DNA from: Nocardioides marmoriginsengisoli
GTDB lineage: Bacteria; Actinomycetota; Actinomycetes; Propionibacteriales; Nocardioidaceae
Length of the DNA stretch: 64,000 bases
Assembly (NCBI RefSeq): GCF_003725695.1
Contig: NZ_RJSE01000007.1
Location: 1,130,963-1,194,962, forward strand
Reading direction: 5' to 3'
Shown here: piece after piece, positions 45,284-52,838 of the stretch
How the letters are laid out: every line of letters begins with the position of its first letter
Numbering within the stretch: position 1 is the first letter of the stretch
Program-made: the position numbers and the translations under genes
Notes under the pieces: model-generated
What the model saw: only the letters and a program-made list of their open reading frames with translations
Databases searched by the model: none
What the model was told of the DNA's origin: nothing

Positions 45284-46479
45284 GCGCTCTTCTCCAGGAT
45301 GTGAATGCCGGCCGAAGAACCCAGGCCGATCACGTGTGCGAGGCCGACCCTTGCCCCCTCTATCTGGCGGTCGGCAGCTTCCCCGCGGAGGTGGTGACAG
45401 ATCTCCCAGATGTTGGCGATGCCCGTGGCCGAGATCGGGTGTCCCTTTGACTCCAGGCCGCCAGAGACGTTCACGGGCGTGCTGCCGTCGCGCCAGGTTG
45501 CCCCCGACTCGAAGAACGGGACCGCTTCCCCGGGCGGGCACAGCATCAGGTTCTCGTAGTGGACCAGCTCAGCGGTCGCGAAGCAGTCGTGCAGCTCGAC
45601 CAGATCGAGGTCGCTGGGGGAGACCCCAGCCTGCTCGTAGGCAGTGGCCGCCGCATTGCGCGTGACGGTGCTGATGTCCGGCAGTGCATGGCAGCCTTCG
45701 ACCCAGGGATCCGTGGCCAGCACGGAGGCGCTGATCTTGACCGCCCGGCGCCTCTGGTCCGGGTCGAGCGTGCGAAGGGTTGCGCCGGAGACGACGACCG
45801 CGGCTGCCGCGCCGTCGCAGTTGGCCGAACACATCGACCGCGTGTTGGGGTAGGCCACCATGACGTCGTTCATGATCTCGTCGAGCGTGAACCGCTTGGT
45901 GTAGGCCGCCAGCGGATTCAGGGTGGAATGCGCGTGGTTCTTTTCGCTGATCCGTGCGAACAGCTCGAAGGTGGCACCGGGGTGCCGCGATGTGTACTCC
46001 ATTCCGACCTGGGCGAAGACCCCAGGCATCGTGTCGGTTCCCACCCGACCGTCCAGGCCGGCCACTGCGCCGTGGCGTCCGGACGGAGTCCAGGTGGCGG
46101 GGCCAGCGACGGACTGTCCGCCCACGAGAAGTCCTGCTCCGGCGATCTTCTCGACGCCGACCGCCAGTGCCACGCGGCACTCGCCGGACTTGACAGCCAT
46201 GATGGCGGTCTTCAGAGCAGTTGCGCCCGTCGCGCACGCGTTGGTGACGTTGATGACCGGCACTCCGGTCTGGCCGATCTGCTTCTGCAGGGACTGACCG
46301 AAGTTGTGTTCGCCGAGCATGTTGCCGGCGGCAATGAGTCCGATCTCGCTCAGAGCGATTCCTGCGTCCGACAGGGCCCCGTGCACCGCCTCGGCACCGA
46401 GGTCGCAGACGTCCTTGTCGGGGTGCTTGCCGAACCGCGTCATCGAGATGCCCACGATCCAAGCGTCATCGCTGTTCAT
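45280..46479 (-). CDS. Lipid-transfer type thiolase (SCP-x-like)
   Basis: The 399-residue thiolase-fold protein keeps the nucleophile Cys in VTNACATGATAL, a second Cys in LHDCFATAELVHYENL and His in SKGHPISATG, so real thiolysis is possible. It is paired with an upstream DUF35 protein, the arrangement of side-chain-cleaving Ltp/DUF35 complexes. ATG at 46479 has GGAG six bases upstream. Confidence 0.88.
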   Translation of the reverse strand: MNSDDAWIVGISMTRFGKHPDKDVCDLGAEAVHGALSDAGIALSEIGLIAAGNMLGEHNFGQSLQKQIGQTGVPVINVTNACATGATALKTAIMAVKSGECRVALAVGVEKIAGAGLLVGGQSVAGPATWTPSGRHGAVAGLDGRVGTDTMPGVFAQVGMEYTSRHPGATFELFARISEKNHAHSTLNPLAAYTKRFTLDEIMNDVMVAYPNTRSMCSANCDGAAAAVVVSGATLRTLDPDQRRRAVKISASVLATDPWVEGCHALPDISTVTRNAAATAYEQAGVSPSDLDLVELHDCFATAELVHYENLMLCPPGEAVPFFESGATWRDGSTPVNVSGGLESKGHPISATGIANIWEICHHLRGEAADRQIEGARVGLAHVIGLGSSAGIHILEKSA

Positions 46480-46924
46480 TCGCCACTCCATCCGTCTTGT
46501 AGGGCGCAAAGCCGAAGCCAATGGCGGTCGTGCCTTGGTCATCCGTCCCGACCGGAAAGGTCACCAGCCGGACCGGAGCGCGCAGCTCGATCTGGGTCGG
46601 GTCGAACCCGGCATCGACCAGGTTGGTCCGGACCCAGGTGCCGCCGCAGTCGACGACCGCAGCGACGTAGGGGACCTCAAGACCGGGAGCAGCGACGTGA
46701 ACGACGGTGAACGACACCAGTTCGCCGACATCCGGCAGCGGACTGCGGCGGAACTCCGTAGCACTGCACGCGGCGCAGGCGTTCCTGCGATCGACAAAGC
46801 GAGCGCCACAGTTCGTGCACTCGTTCGCCACGAGTCTCGCCGGCGGCCCGAGTTCGAGGTAATTGACGTATGGGATCGTCTTGCGATCCAGATCTGTGCC
46901 TTCCACGGTGTGTGACGCTAGCAC
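46466..46924 (-). CDS. DUF35 OB-fold zinc-ribbon protein
   Basis: A 152-residue partner protein with a zinc ribbon (Cys36, Cys39, Cys50, Cys53) followed by an OB fold. Such proteins form complexes with thiolase-like enzymes or enoyl-CoA hydratases in steroid side-chain degradation. It starts at GTG (46924, or a later GTG at 46906) close behind a half-conserved operator, with no ribosome site, so it may be leaderless. Confidence 0.85.
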   Translation of the reverse strand: MLASHTVEGTDLDRKTIPYVNYLELGPPARLVANECTNCGARFVDRRNACAACSATEFRRSPLPDVGELVSFTVVHVAAPGLEVPYVAAVVDCGGTWVRTNLVDAGFDPTQIELRAPVRLVTFPVGTDDQGTTAIGFGFAPYKTDGVANEQR

Positions 46925-46927
46925 AGA

Positions 46928-46944
46928 TTTCTAACGATTGGCCG
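46928..46944 (-). promoter_or_regulatory. Degenerate regulon operator before the DUF35/thiolase/SDR operon
   Basis: CTAAC-GATT-GGCCG at 46931-46944 keeps one half of the CTAAC-N4-GTTAG palindrome. Read on the minus strand, GTTAGAAA gives the TAGAAA -10-like box seen in other copies, just before the start codon. Confidence 0.45.
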
Positions 46945-46968
46945 AAAAACTTTGACGCGTAGTTTGAA

Positions 46969-47967
46969 TCAGAGGTCCTGGGCGAGCTTGAGGAAATCGA
47001 GGGGGATCTGCGGATCCCACCATGCAACGAACGGGTCTCTTTCGACCTTCCTGCGATCGTGCTTGAGGATGAGCGCGGTCATCGCGGCAGCCTTGAACTG
47101 ACTGAGGGCTACGAACCACCCCGCATGATCAGTGACTCCGCCGCCACATGCCGCGTAGTGGCGGAGCATCTCGGTTCGCGACGGCATTCCGACGTCCTCT
47201 CGCACGGAATGAGGCTGTTGGCTCGCATCGGAGCTCATCAGCAGCCACCCGAGGTCGATGCGCGGGTCGCCGATAGTCCAGGTCTCCCAATCCAGGAGGG
47301 CGGTCACCCTTCCTCCCTCGCAAAGCATGTTTCCCAGCCGGAAATCGCCGTGCACCAGCGTGGGCTCGATGTCGGCCGGCATCTGGTCAAGCAGGCGATC
47401 AGCCACCTCGACCGACCCATGTGCCAGGTCTGGCGGGGCTGTGGCGAACAGCGCGCGCCACCGGTTGACCTCGGCCGCAAGCGTCTGGACTGGTTCGCTG
47501 CCGAGGGCTGATCGCTTCCAGGGGAACTCGTGCATCTGAGCCAGGAGTTCGATCGCCGCCAGCGTGCGTTGGCGCACGATCCGTTGGCTCGGGACATCGT
47601 CGGCCGCACCGTGAGTCAAGGGCTCGATGCATTCGCCAGACTCCTTCGTGACCACGAGGACTGGTGGCTCGTCCGGAGGTGTGCCCGCGTCCTCGAAAAG
47701 GACTGCGGGCGTCGGCACCGGGCTGGACTCAAGAGCGCGCATTACGCGTCCCTGCCGCAAGACGTCGCGATTCCGCGTCGGGGGCAGGCCCGGCGGGGCG
47801 ATCTTCACGACGACTGGCGTCGAGGTCTGATCCGACAAAGCGAGCTGGGCTGCGTAGGTCAGGCTCGAAGCACCGCCGTGCATCCGGACGACGCCGTCGA
47901 CTCGAGCCGCGGCTCCGGCGGCGCGCTGGACGCGTTCGTGCACCCAGACTTCGTTGACTGTCGCCAC
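46969..47967 (-). CDS. APH/ACAD10-like phosphotransferase
   Basis: A 332-residue kinase-fold protein with the catalytic loop VHGDFRLGNML and the metal-binding DWETWTIGDPRIDLGW. The layout resembles the kinase domain of ACAD10/ACAD11, which phosphorylates 4-hydroxyacyl-CoA in mammals, more than an antibiotic kinase. GTG at 47967 has GAGGAG seven bases upstream. With CoA ligases and an acyl-CoA dehydrogenase in the regulon, a 4-hydroxyacyl-CoA role is an inference worth considering. Confidence 0.8.
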   Translation of the reverse strand: MATVNEVWVHERVQRAAGAAARVDGVVRMHGGASSLTYAAQLALSDQTSTPVVVKIAPPGLPPTRNRDVLRQGRVMRALESSPVPTPAVLFEDAGTPPDEPPVLVVTKESGECIEPLTHGAADDVPSQRIVRQRTLAAIELLAQMHEFPWKRSALGSEPVQTLAAEVNRWRALFATAPPDLAHGSVEVADRLLDQMPADIEPTLVHGDFRLGNMLCEGGRVTALLDWETWTIGDPRIDLGWLLMSSDASQQPHSVREDVGMPSRTEMLRHYAACGGGVTDHAGWFVALSQFKAAAMTALILKHDRRKVERDPFVAWWDPQIPLDFLKLAQDL

Positions 47968-47998
47968 AGATCTGCTCCTCGGTGGGTACGTGCTCGTT

Positions 47999-48012
47999 CT
48001 AACAAGTGTTCG
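47999..48012 (-). promoter_or_regulatory. Near-palindromic regulon operator before the kinase gene
   Basis: CTAAC-AAGT-GTTCG differs at two bases from the palindrome. On the minus strand its GTTAG half continues as TAGAAC, a possible -10, about 30 bases before the kinase GTG. Confidence 0.55.
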
Positions 48013-48086
48013 CACGGTCGTCTGCGTGTACGTCGTGAACGCTACAACGCCGGTTGACTTGCGACTATAGAGACACTACCTTGATT

Positions 48087-48100
48087 CTAACAGTCGTTAT
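48087..48100. promoter_or_regulatory. Regulon operator before the paaC operon
   Basis: CTAAC-AGTC-GTTAT has one mismatch to the palindrome and lies 13 to 31 bases before the alternative starts of the PaaC-like gene. On the minus strand it contains TAGAAT, so it may also serve the divergent kinase gene. Confidence 0.6.
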
Positions 48101-48112
48101 TTTTCTCGATGG

Positions 48113-48841
48113 GTGGGAACGTTGGACTCAATGACATCGGACGGTCGCGCCGGAGCGATCAAGCTGGCGGACGACGAGTTCATGGTCGGGCACATCCTTA
48201 CGTCGCTCGCTGCGTGGGGGCCTGAGCTCGAGGTGAACCTCGTGCTGTCCTCGGTCGGGCAAGAGGAGCTCGGACACGCACGCCTGTTCTACTCGTACGT
48301 GTTCGGCGAGGAAGCCGAAGACACCGACCACGCCCTCTACGATCGGCCTGCAGGCGAGTTCAAGTCCTGCGGCCTGGCTGAGTGGTATGCCGACGGTTGG
48401 GCGGAACTCGTGGTCAAGCAGTTCCTTTACGACACAGGCGACGCAGTGCGGATGCCGATCTTCGCAGACGCAGGACTGGACGCCGGTCTGGTCGGGCGAG
48501 TCGAGGCGGAAGAACTCTTCCAGCGCGACTTCTGGACGTACTGGTGCGAACGGATCGCCCTGGCCGGCGGCCAGTCGCTGAAGCACCTCCAGCGGTCGTT
48601 CGAAGTGCTCTGGCCGCTCGCGCCCGGCATCTTCCAGGTCGACGGATCATCTGTCGAGTTTCGCGCAGCGCTCGAGGCCGGTTACCAGGCCTGGGAATCC
48701 GAAACGCGGACCAAGGCCGCCGGCTGGGGTATCGAGCTTCCCGCGAACCCGCTCGGAGGAGAGGGCGCGGGCCCGGGGCACCGAGCCCGGGTTCTTGACG
48801 AGATCCGATCGGTCCGGGAACTGGCCCCTGGGCGGTGGTGA
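48113..48841 (+). CDS. PaaC-like epoxidase subunit
   Basis: A 242-residue ferritin-fold protein with GQEELGHARLF and DNxxDxx-type helical spacing typical of PaaC, the structural partner of PaaA. GTG at 48113 is the frame start and ATG at 48131 (MTSDGRAG) an alternative; neither has a strong ribosome site. It is coupled to the PaaD-like gene (TGATG) and begins the operon that also encodes the TetR regulator. Confidence 0.88.
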   Translation: MGTLDSMTSDGRAGAIKLADDEFMVGHILTSLAAWGPELEVNLVLSSVGQEELGHARLFYSYVFGEEAEDTDHALYDRPAGEFKSCGLAEWYADGWAELVVKQFLYDTGDAVRMPIFADAGLDAGLVGRVEAEELFQRDFWTYWCERIALAGGQSLKHLQRSFEVLWPLAPGIFQVDGSSVEFRAALEAGYQAWESETRTKAAGWGIELPANPLGGEGAGPGHRARVLDEIRSVRELAPGRW

Positions 48842-49488
48842 TGATGGCCGACTCAGCGCGAGGACATCCCGCATCGTACGGGGCCGCCGATCTAGCGAGG
48901 CTGACCGCGACGGTCGAGGCGGCGGTGCGCGCGGTCGAGGATCCTGAGCTTCCGGTGTCCATCGGTGAGATGGGGATGGTGGGCGAGGTGTCGATCAGCT
49001 CGGCACCGTCGGACAAGTCCGGTCTGGTCTACGACGTGCGCGTCACGCTCAAGCCGACATTCTCTGGATGCCCTGCGCTCTTCCTCATCGAGGCGGACGT
49101 CCGCAGCGCCGTGACCCATGTGGTCGGTTCTGGCGCGAACCTGTCGCTGAGCTGGGACCGGACCACCGTCTGGCAGCCGAAGGAGGTTGCTCCGAGCGGG
49201 CGAGCCAAGCTGAACGCGCACGGCGTCGTTCTGGACGCACCTGGAGAGGCAATGGTCTGCCCGTACTGCGGATCTGCGGACATCGAGATCCTGAGCGAGC
49301 GAGGGGTCGCTCTCTGTCGTCGACTGGCCTTCTGTGCACAGTGCCGGACTTCAGTGGACGTGATGGGCTCAGCGCGCGGCCCGGCCAGCCTTGAACGCTC
49401 CGGGCTCGGGCAAGGCGCGGGCACCGGCAAGGACCTCGGGATGCCCGGTCCGGTACCCCTGCAGCTAACTCAACACCCCCAGTCGTAG
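48841..49488 (+). CDS. PaaD-like MIP18-family protein
   Basis: The product of 215 residues has the MIP18 core (VEDPELPVSIGEMGMVGEV, TFSGCPALFLIEADVR) and a C-terminal Cys set (CPYCGS, LCRR, CAQC) as in PaaD, a factor for iron-sulfur or diiron maturation of the epoxidase system. It is about 50 residues longer than usual, with a Gly/Pro-rich tail. ATG overlaps the paaC stop. Confidence 0.85.
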   Translation: MMADSARGHPASYGAADLARLTATVEAAVRAVEDPELPVSIGEMGMVGEVSISSAPSDKSGLVYDVRVTLKPTFSGCPALFLIEADVRSAVTHVVGSGANLSLSWDRTTVWQPKEVAPSGRAKLNAHGVVLDAPGEAMVCPYCGSADIEILSERGVALCRRLAFCAQCRTSVDVMGSARGPASLERSGLGQGAGTGKDLGMPGPVPLQLTQHPQS

Positions 49489-49571
49489 CCAAACCGAGCC
49501 GAGGGGCCAACAGTGAAACTCCGCGTGGACGTAGGCAGGACTGCACCCAAGGCAATGTCGAGGAGCAGCCG

Positions 49572-50777
49572 GTGACCGCACGCCCGAGGCAGGCAGTTGT
49601 TGCAGGTGTTGCGGAACACGCGCCTGAGCGAAAGTTCGCAGGCCCCGAGCAGTTCACGGTGGAGCAGTGGGCAGATCTTGCTCGAATGGCACTCGATGAT
49701 GCCGGCCTGGAATCCCAGGACGTCGACGGCCTCGTCTGCTCGACCGACGTGTTCGAGGCAGTCCACATGGTGCCGTCGCTCCTGGCTGAGTACTGCGGGT
49801 GGGATCTGGCTTGCGCAGAGCAGGTCGATCTTGGTGGAGCCAGTGCGGTCGGGATGGTCTGGCGCGCGGCGGCGATGGTCGAGTCCGGTGTCTGCCAAAC
49901 GGTCGTCTGCGCCCTCCCGTTTCGGCCGCGGCCGGCTGCACCCGATGGGGTCGTCGACCTAGGGAATGTCCTCGGACGAGCGGACGACGTCTGGGGCGCG
50001 CCCGCTCCCGAGCATGACTACCCGTACGGCAACCGAGGTCCGACCGCGAGCTTCGCACTCGTCAACTCTCGATACGACCAGCTCTTCACCGGTGGGCCGG
50101 AGGCGCGAGCCAAATTGGTCAGCGACCAGCGCCGGTCGGCCGCGATCACGCCGGGTGCCGTGCATTTCGGGAAACCCATCGCACCGGAAGACGTGCTGGC
50201 CTCCCGGGTCATCGCGCCGCCAATCCGTCTGCTGGAGGTCGTCATGCCTTGTACCGGCGGGGCGGCCATCGTCGTGACGATGCGCGAGCGTGCCCGTTCC
50301 GACGTGCGGCCGGTCAGTGTGGCCGGCTTCGGCGAAGCGGTCTCTTACAAGCTCCCGACGTACGCGCAAGGAGACGTGACGGACATGCCGCTGACAGGAG
50401 CTTCGCGTCGCGCGTTCGAGATGGCGAGGATCACGCCGGCGGAGATCGGCACGGCGCAGCTCTACGACGCGTACGCAATTGCCGTCATCATGTCCCTCGA
50501 GAGCGCGGGATTCTGCCCCAGGGGCGCTGGCAACGACTTCGTCAACGAACGTGACCTCTCCTTCGGCGGGGACTTTCCGTGCAACACGAACGGCGGCCAG
50601 CTCGGGTTTGGCCAGGCCGGCAATGCGGGCGGAATGACACATGTCATCGAGGCCGTCCGCCAGATTCAGGGCCGAGCGGGCGACCGGCAGTCAGATGGAG
50701 TGGACAGCGCGTTCGTCAGCGGCTCCGGAGGCAGCATGGCCGCCCAGGGCGCGCTCATCTTGAGGGGGGACGCATGA
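49572..50777 (+). CDS. Ltp-type thiolase-fold protein lacking the nucleophilic Cys
   Basis: The 401-residue protein has the thiolase fold of lipid-transfer/aldolase proteins. Where thiolases have the nucleophile Cys, it reads QVDLGGASAVGMVW, and the C-terminal block is NTNGGQLGFGQAGNAGGM without the GHP His. Relatives such as Ltp2 work as retro-aldolases together with a DUF35 protein. The following DUF35 gene overlaps by four bases, so the pair probably cleaves a 3-hydroxyacyl-CoA or tertiary alcohol adduct (inference). Confidence 0.85.
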   Translation: MTARPRQAVVAGVAEHAPERKFAGPEQFTVEQWADLARMALDDAGLESQDVDGLVCSTDVFEAVHMVPSLLAEYCGWDLACAEQVDLGGASAVGMVWRAAAMVESGVCQTVVCALPFRPRPAAPDGVVDLGNVLGRADDVWGAPAPEHDYPYGNRGPTASFALVNSRYDQLFTGGPEARAKLVSDQRRSAAITPGAVHFGKPIAPEDVLASRVIAPPIRLLEVVMPCTGGAAIVVTMRERARSDVRPVSVAGFGEAVSYKLPTYAQGDVTDMPLTGASRRAFEMARITPAEIGTAQLYDAYAIAVIMSLESAGFCPRGAGNDFVNERDLSFGGDFPCNTNGGQLGFGQAGNAGGMTHVIEAVRQIQGRAGDRQSDGVDSAFVSGSGGSMAAQGALILRGDA

Positions 50778-51154
50778 CCCAGACCCTGAACGATCAGCTC
50801 AACGCTTACCGGGCCGGCCTGGACGCAGGACGCCTTCTGCTGCTGTCGTGCCGATCCTGTGGAAAGCGATTCCACTACCCGCGGCACCGTTGCCCGGGAT
50901 GCTTGGGTGACGGCCTCGAGTACACCGAGGCCAGTGGCCAGGGGTCCGTTCATGCGATCACCCAGATGTCGACGGGTGGCGACGGGAGTCGGCTGGTGGC
51001 GATGGTCGAACTGCTCGAAGGTCCCCGAGTCACCGCGGCGATCGTGTCCGAGGGCGAGGTCTCGGTCGGAGATACCGTCGTCTGGGCGAGTGCTGAGGAC
51101 GTGAATGCGGCAGGCTGTCCCTTAACGTTTCGGCCGGTCCCTTCCGCGCTGTAG
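50774..51154 (+). CDS. DUF35 OB-fold zinc-ribbon protein
   Basis: A 126-residue partner of the preceding Ltp-type protein. It has a zinc ribbon (Cys26, Cys29, Cys40, Cys43) and an OB fold (GSVHAITQM, VTAAIVSEGEVSVGDTV). ATG overlaps the Ltp gene stop. The two probably form an aldolase complex. Confidence 0.85.
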   Translation: MTQTLNDQLNAYRAGLDAGRLLLLSCRSCGKRFHYPRHRCPGCLGDGLEYTEASGQGSVHAITQMSTGGDGSRLVAMVELLEGPRVTAAIVSEGEVSVGDTVVWASAEDVNAAGCPLTFRPVPSAL

Positions 51155-51181
51155 GTTCCCGATAGACAATCGGTAGAAGAG

Positions 51182-51850
51182 GTGGTCCACCTGAATCGGC
51201 AGATTGATGGCGCGACACCAGGTTTCGCACGTCCGTTGAGCAAGTCCGAACGCACACGCCAACGAATCCTGGACTCGGCGGCGCGGGTGTTCGCGAGCAA
51301 GGGATTCGCCGGGGTGAGTCTGCGCGACATCGCGTCCGCCGCCGACACCAAGGCAGGCAGCCTGTACTACCACTTCGCTTCCAAGGACGAGCTCGTCGAG
51401 GCAGTTCTCCGGCATGCGATCGAGGAGATGCACCAGCACGTTCGTGACGCCGTGGATGCTGCCGCAGATGAGGGTGCCGCCGGCCGGCTCAAGGCCGCGA
51501 TCTCTGCTCACACCGAGAGCGTGATGGAGCGAACCGACTACGCGAAGGCGCTGCTTCGGATCAGCAGCCAGATCCCCGATGACGTTCGGGAGCGTCACAA
51601 CAAGCACGCTCGGGCCTACGGTGAGTACTGGGGACAGCTTTTCAACGACGCGCGTGACGAGGGTGCCATTCGCGTGGACCTCGACCTCACCCTGGCTCGA
51701 CTGCTGGTCCTTGGCGCGATGAACTGGACGGTGGAATGGCCAGCTTCGCTCTGGTCTCCTGAATCCATCACAAGCACCTTGAACAAGATCGTCTTCGAGG
51801 GCATCGGCACCGATGACGTCGATGAAGAAGCTGTTCGCGCTTTGCACTAG
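51182..51850 (+). CDS. TetR family regulator, probable repressor of the regulon
   Basis: A 222-residue TetR protein with HTH RTRQRILDSAARVFASKGFAGVSLRDIASAADTKAGSLYYHF. It is the only regulator inside the 37-64 kb catabolic region and lies in one of the operons that carries the CTAAC-N4-GTTAG operator, which would give autoregulation. GTG at 51182 is the frame's first start and lies in a small palindrome AGGTGG-T-CCACCT (51180-51192) that could hide it; a later TTG is possible. The inducer is presumably a CoA thioester or the substrate. Confidence 0.88.
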   Translation: MVHLNRQIDGATPGFARPLSKSERTRQRILDSAARVFASKGFAGVSLRDIASAADTKAGSLYYHFASKDELVEAVLRHAIEEMHQHVRDAVDAAADEGAAGRLKAAISAHTESVMERTDYAKALLRISSQIPDDVRERHNKHARAYGEYWGQLFNDARDEGAIRVDLDLTLARLLVLGAMNWTVEWPASLWSPESITSTLNKIVFEGIGTDDVDEEAVRALH

Positions 51851-51859
51851 CCACAAAAT

Positions 51860-51876
51860 CGAACAAGCGTTAGTAT
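51860..51876 (+). promoter_or_regulatory. Regulon operator before the SDR/acyl-CoA dehydrogenase operon
   Basis: CGAAC-AAGC-GTTAG (51860-51873) has one mismatch to the palindrome. TAGTAT (51871-51876) overlaps its right half as a likely -10. A matching -35 is not clear. Confidence 0.65.
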
Positions 51877-51931
51877 TTGCCCCTGGAACCGGCAACGCCG
51901 TTGCCCCATCCCAGGACGTACGAGAAGGTGC

Positions 51932-52741
51932 ATGAACATCTCCGCTGATGATTTCAAGGGTCGGACCGCGATTGTCACCGGCGGGTCGAGGGGGATCGGC
52001 CGAGCCATCACGTGGGAACTGGCGAGCCGTGGTGCCGATGTTCTCGTCGTATCGCGCAAGCAGGCGACGCTGGACGCGCTCACGGCTGAGGCCGCGGAGG
52101 CGGGGCTCCCCGGTCGGCTCGAAGGGTTCGCGGCCAATGTCGGGGACCCGGATGCCGCCGTTGCAGCGGCGGCCCGCGCGATGGACTCGTTCGGAAGCAT
52201 CGACTTCCTCGTCAACAACGCGGCGACGAACCCGTACTACGGCGACCTGGTCGACCTCGACCACGCCCGCGCCGCCAAGATCGTCCAGGTGAACCAGTTC
52301 GGGCTCGTTGCTTGGGTCAGCGCTGCCTGGAAGGCCTGGATGTCGGACCACGACGGTTCCGTCGTGAATGTCTCGTCCGTCGGCGGGTACGGCGTCGACC
52401 GCGGAATCGGGTACTACAACGCGACCAAGGCCGCAGTGATCCACCTGACTCGCCAGCTCTCCGTTGAGCTTGCTCCCCACGTCCGGGTGAACAGCGTTGC
52501 TCCTGGCGTCGTGCGCACCGAGATGTCTCGCGCGCTGTGGGAGGGGCGTGAGGCTGAGCTTGAGGCTGCGATCCCGCTCCAGCGGTTCGGGGAGCCCGAG
52601 GACATCGCGGACGCTGTCATGTTCATGCTCGGCTCTGGTTCTCAGTGGCTGACGGGCCAGACGCTCGTCGTCGATGGCGGTGCCGCGAATGCACCGAAGA
52701 TGGTCCCGGCGCTGGTAGACCGCGAGCCGAACAGCGGCTGA
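51932..52741 (+). CDS. Short-chain dehydrogenase/reductase
   Basis: A 269-residue classical SDR: TGGSRGIG near residue 17, NNAA, Ser in NVSSVGGYG, the YYNATK active site, and VVDGG near the end. It is first in a two-gene operon with an acyl-CoA dehydrogenase. It probably handles a hydroxyacyl or dihydrodiol intermediate; the substrate is unknown. Confidence 0.9.
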   Translation: MNISADDFKGRTAIVTGGSRGIGRAITWELASRGADVLVVSRKQATLDALTAEAAEAGLPGRLEGFAANVGDPDAAVAAAARAMDSFGSIDFLVNNAATNPYYGDLVDLDHARAAKIVQVNQFGLVAWVSAAWKAWMSDHDGSVVNVSSVGGYGVDRGIGYYNATKAAVIHLTRQLSVELAPHVRVNSVAPGVVRTEMSRALWEGREAELEAAIPLQRFGEPEDIADAVMFMLGSGSQWLTGQTLVVDGGAANAPKMVPALVDREPNSG

Positions 52742-52838
52742 TTCGAGTCGGCGGGCGTCGAGGTCCTAACCCAGCGCCGGCACATGCCACTTGCAGCCCG
52801 CGCGACCGGGTACGTCACGAACGTCGAGAGGAACGCAG

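Noticed and set aside
45559-46710. 383-residue plus-strand frame opposite the thiolase gene
   Set aside because: It is antisense to a thiolase with all active-site residues.
46969-47967. Aminoglycoside resistance kinase
   Set aside because: The catalytic loop fits APH-fold kinases in general, but the catabolic context and ACAD10-like layout make an antibiotic role unlikely.
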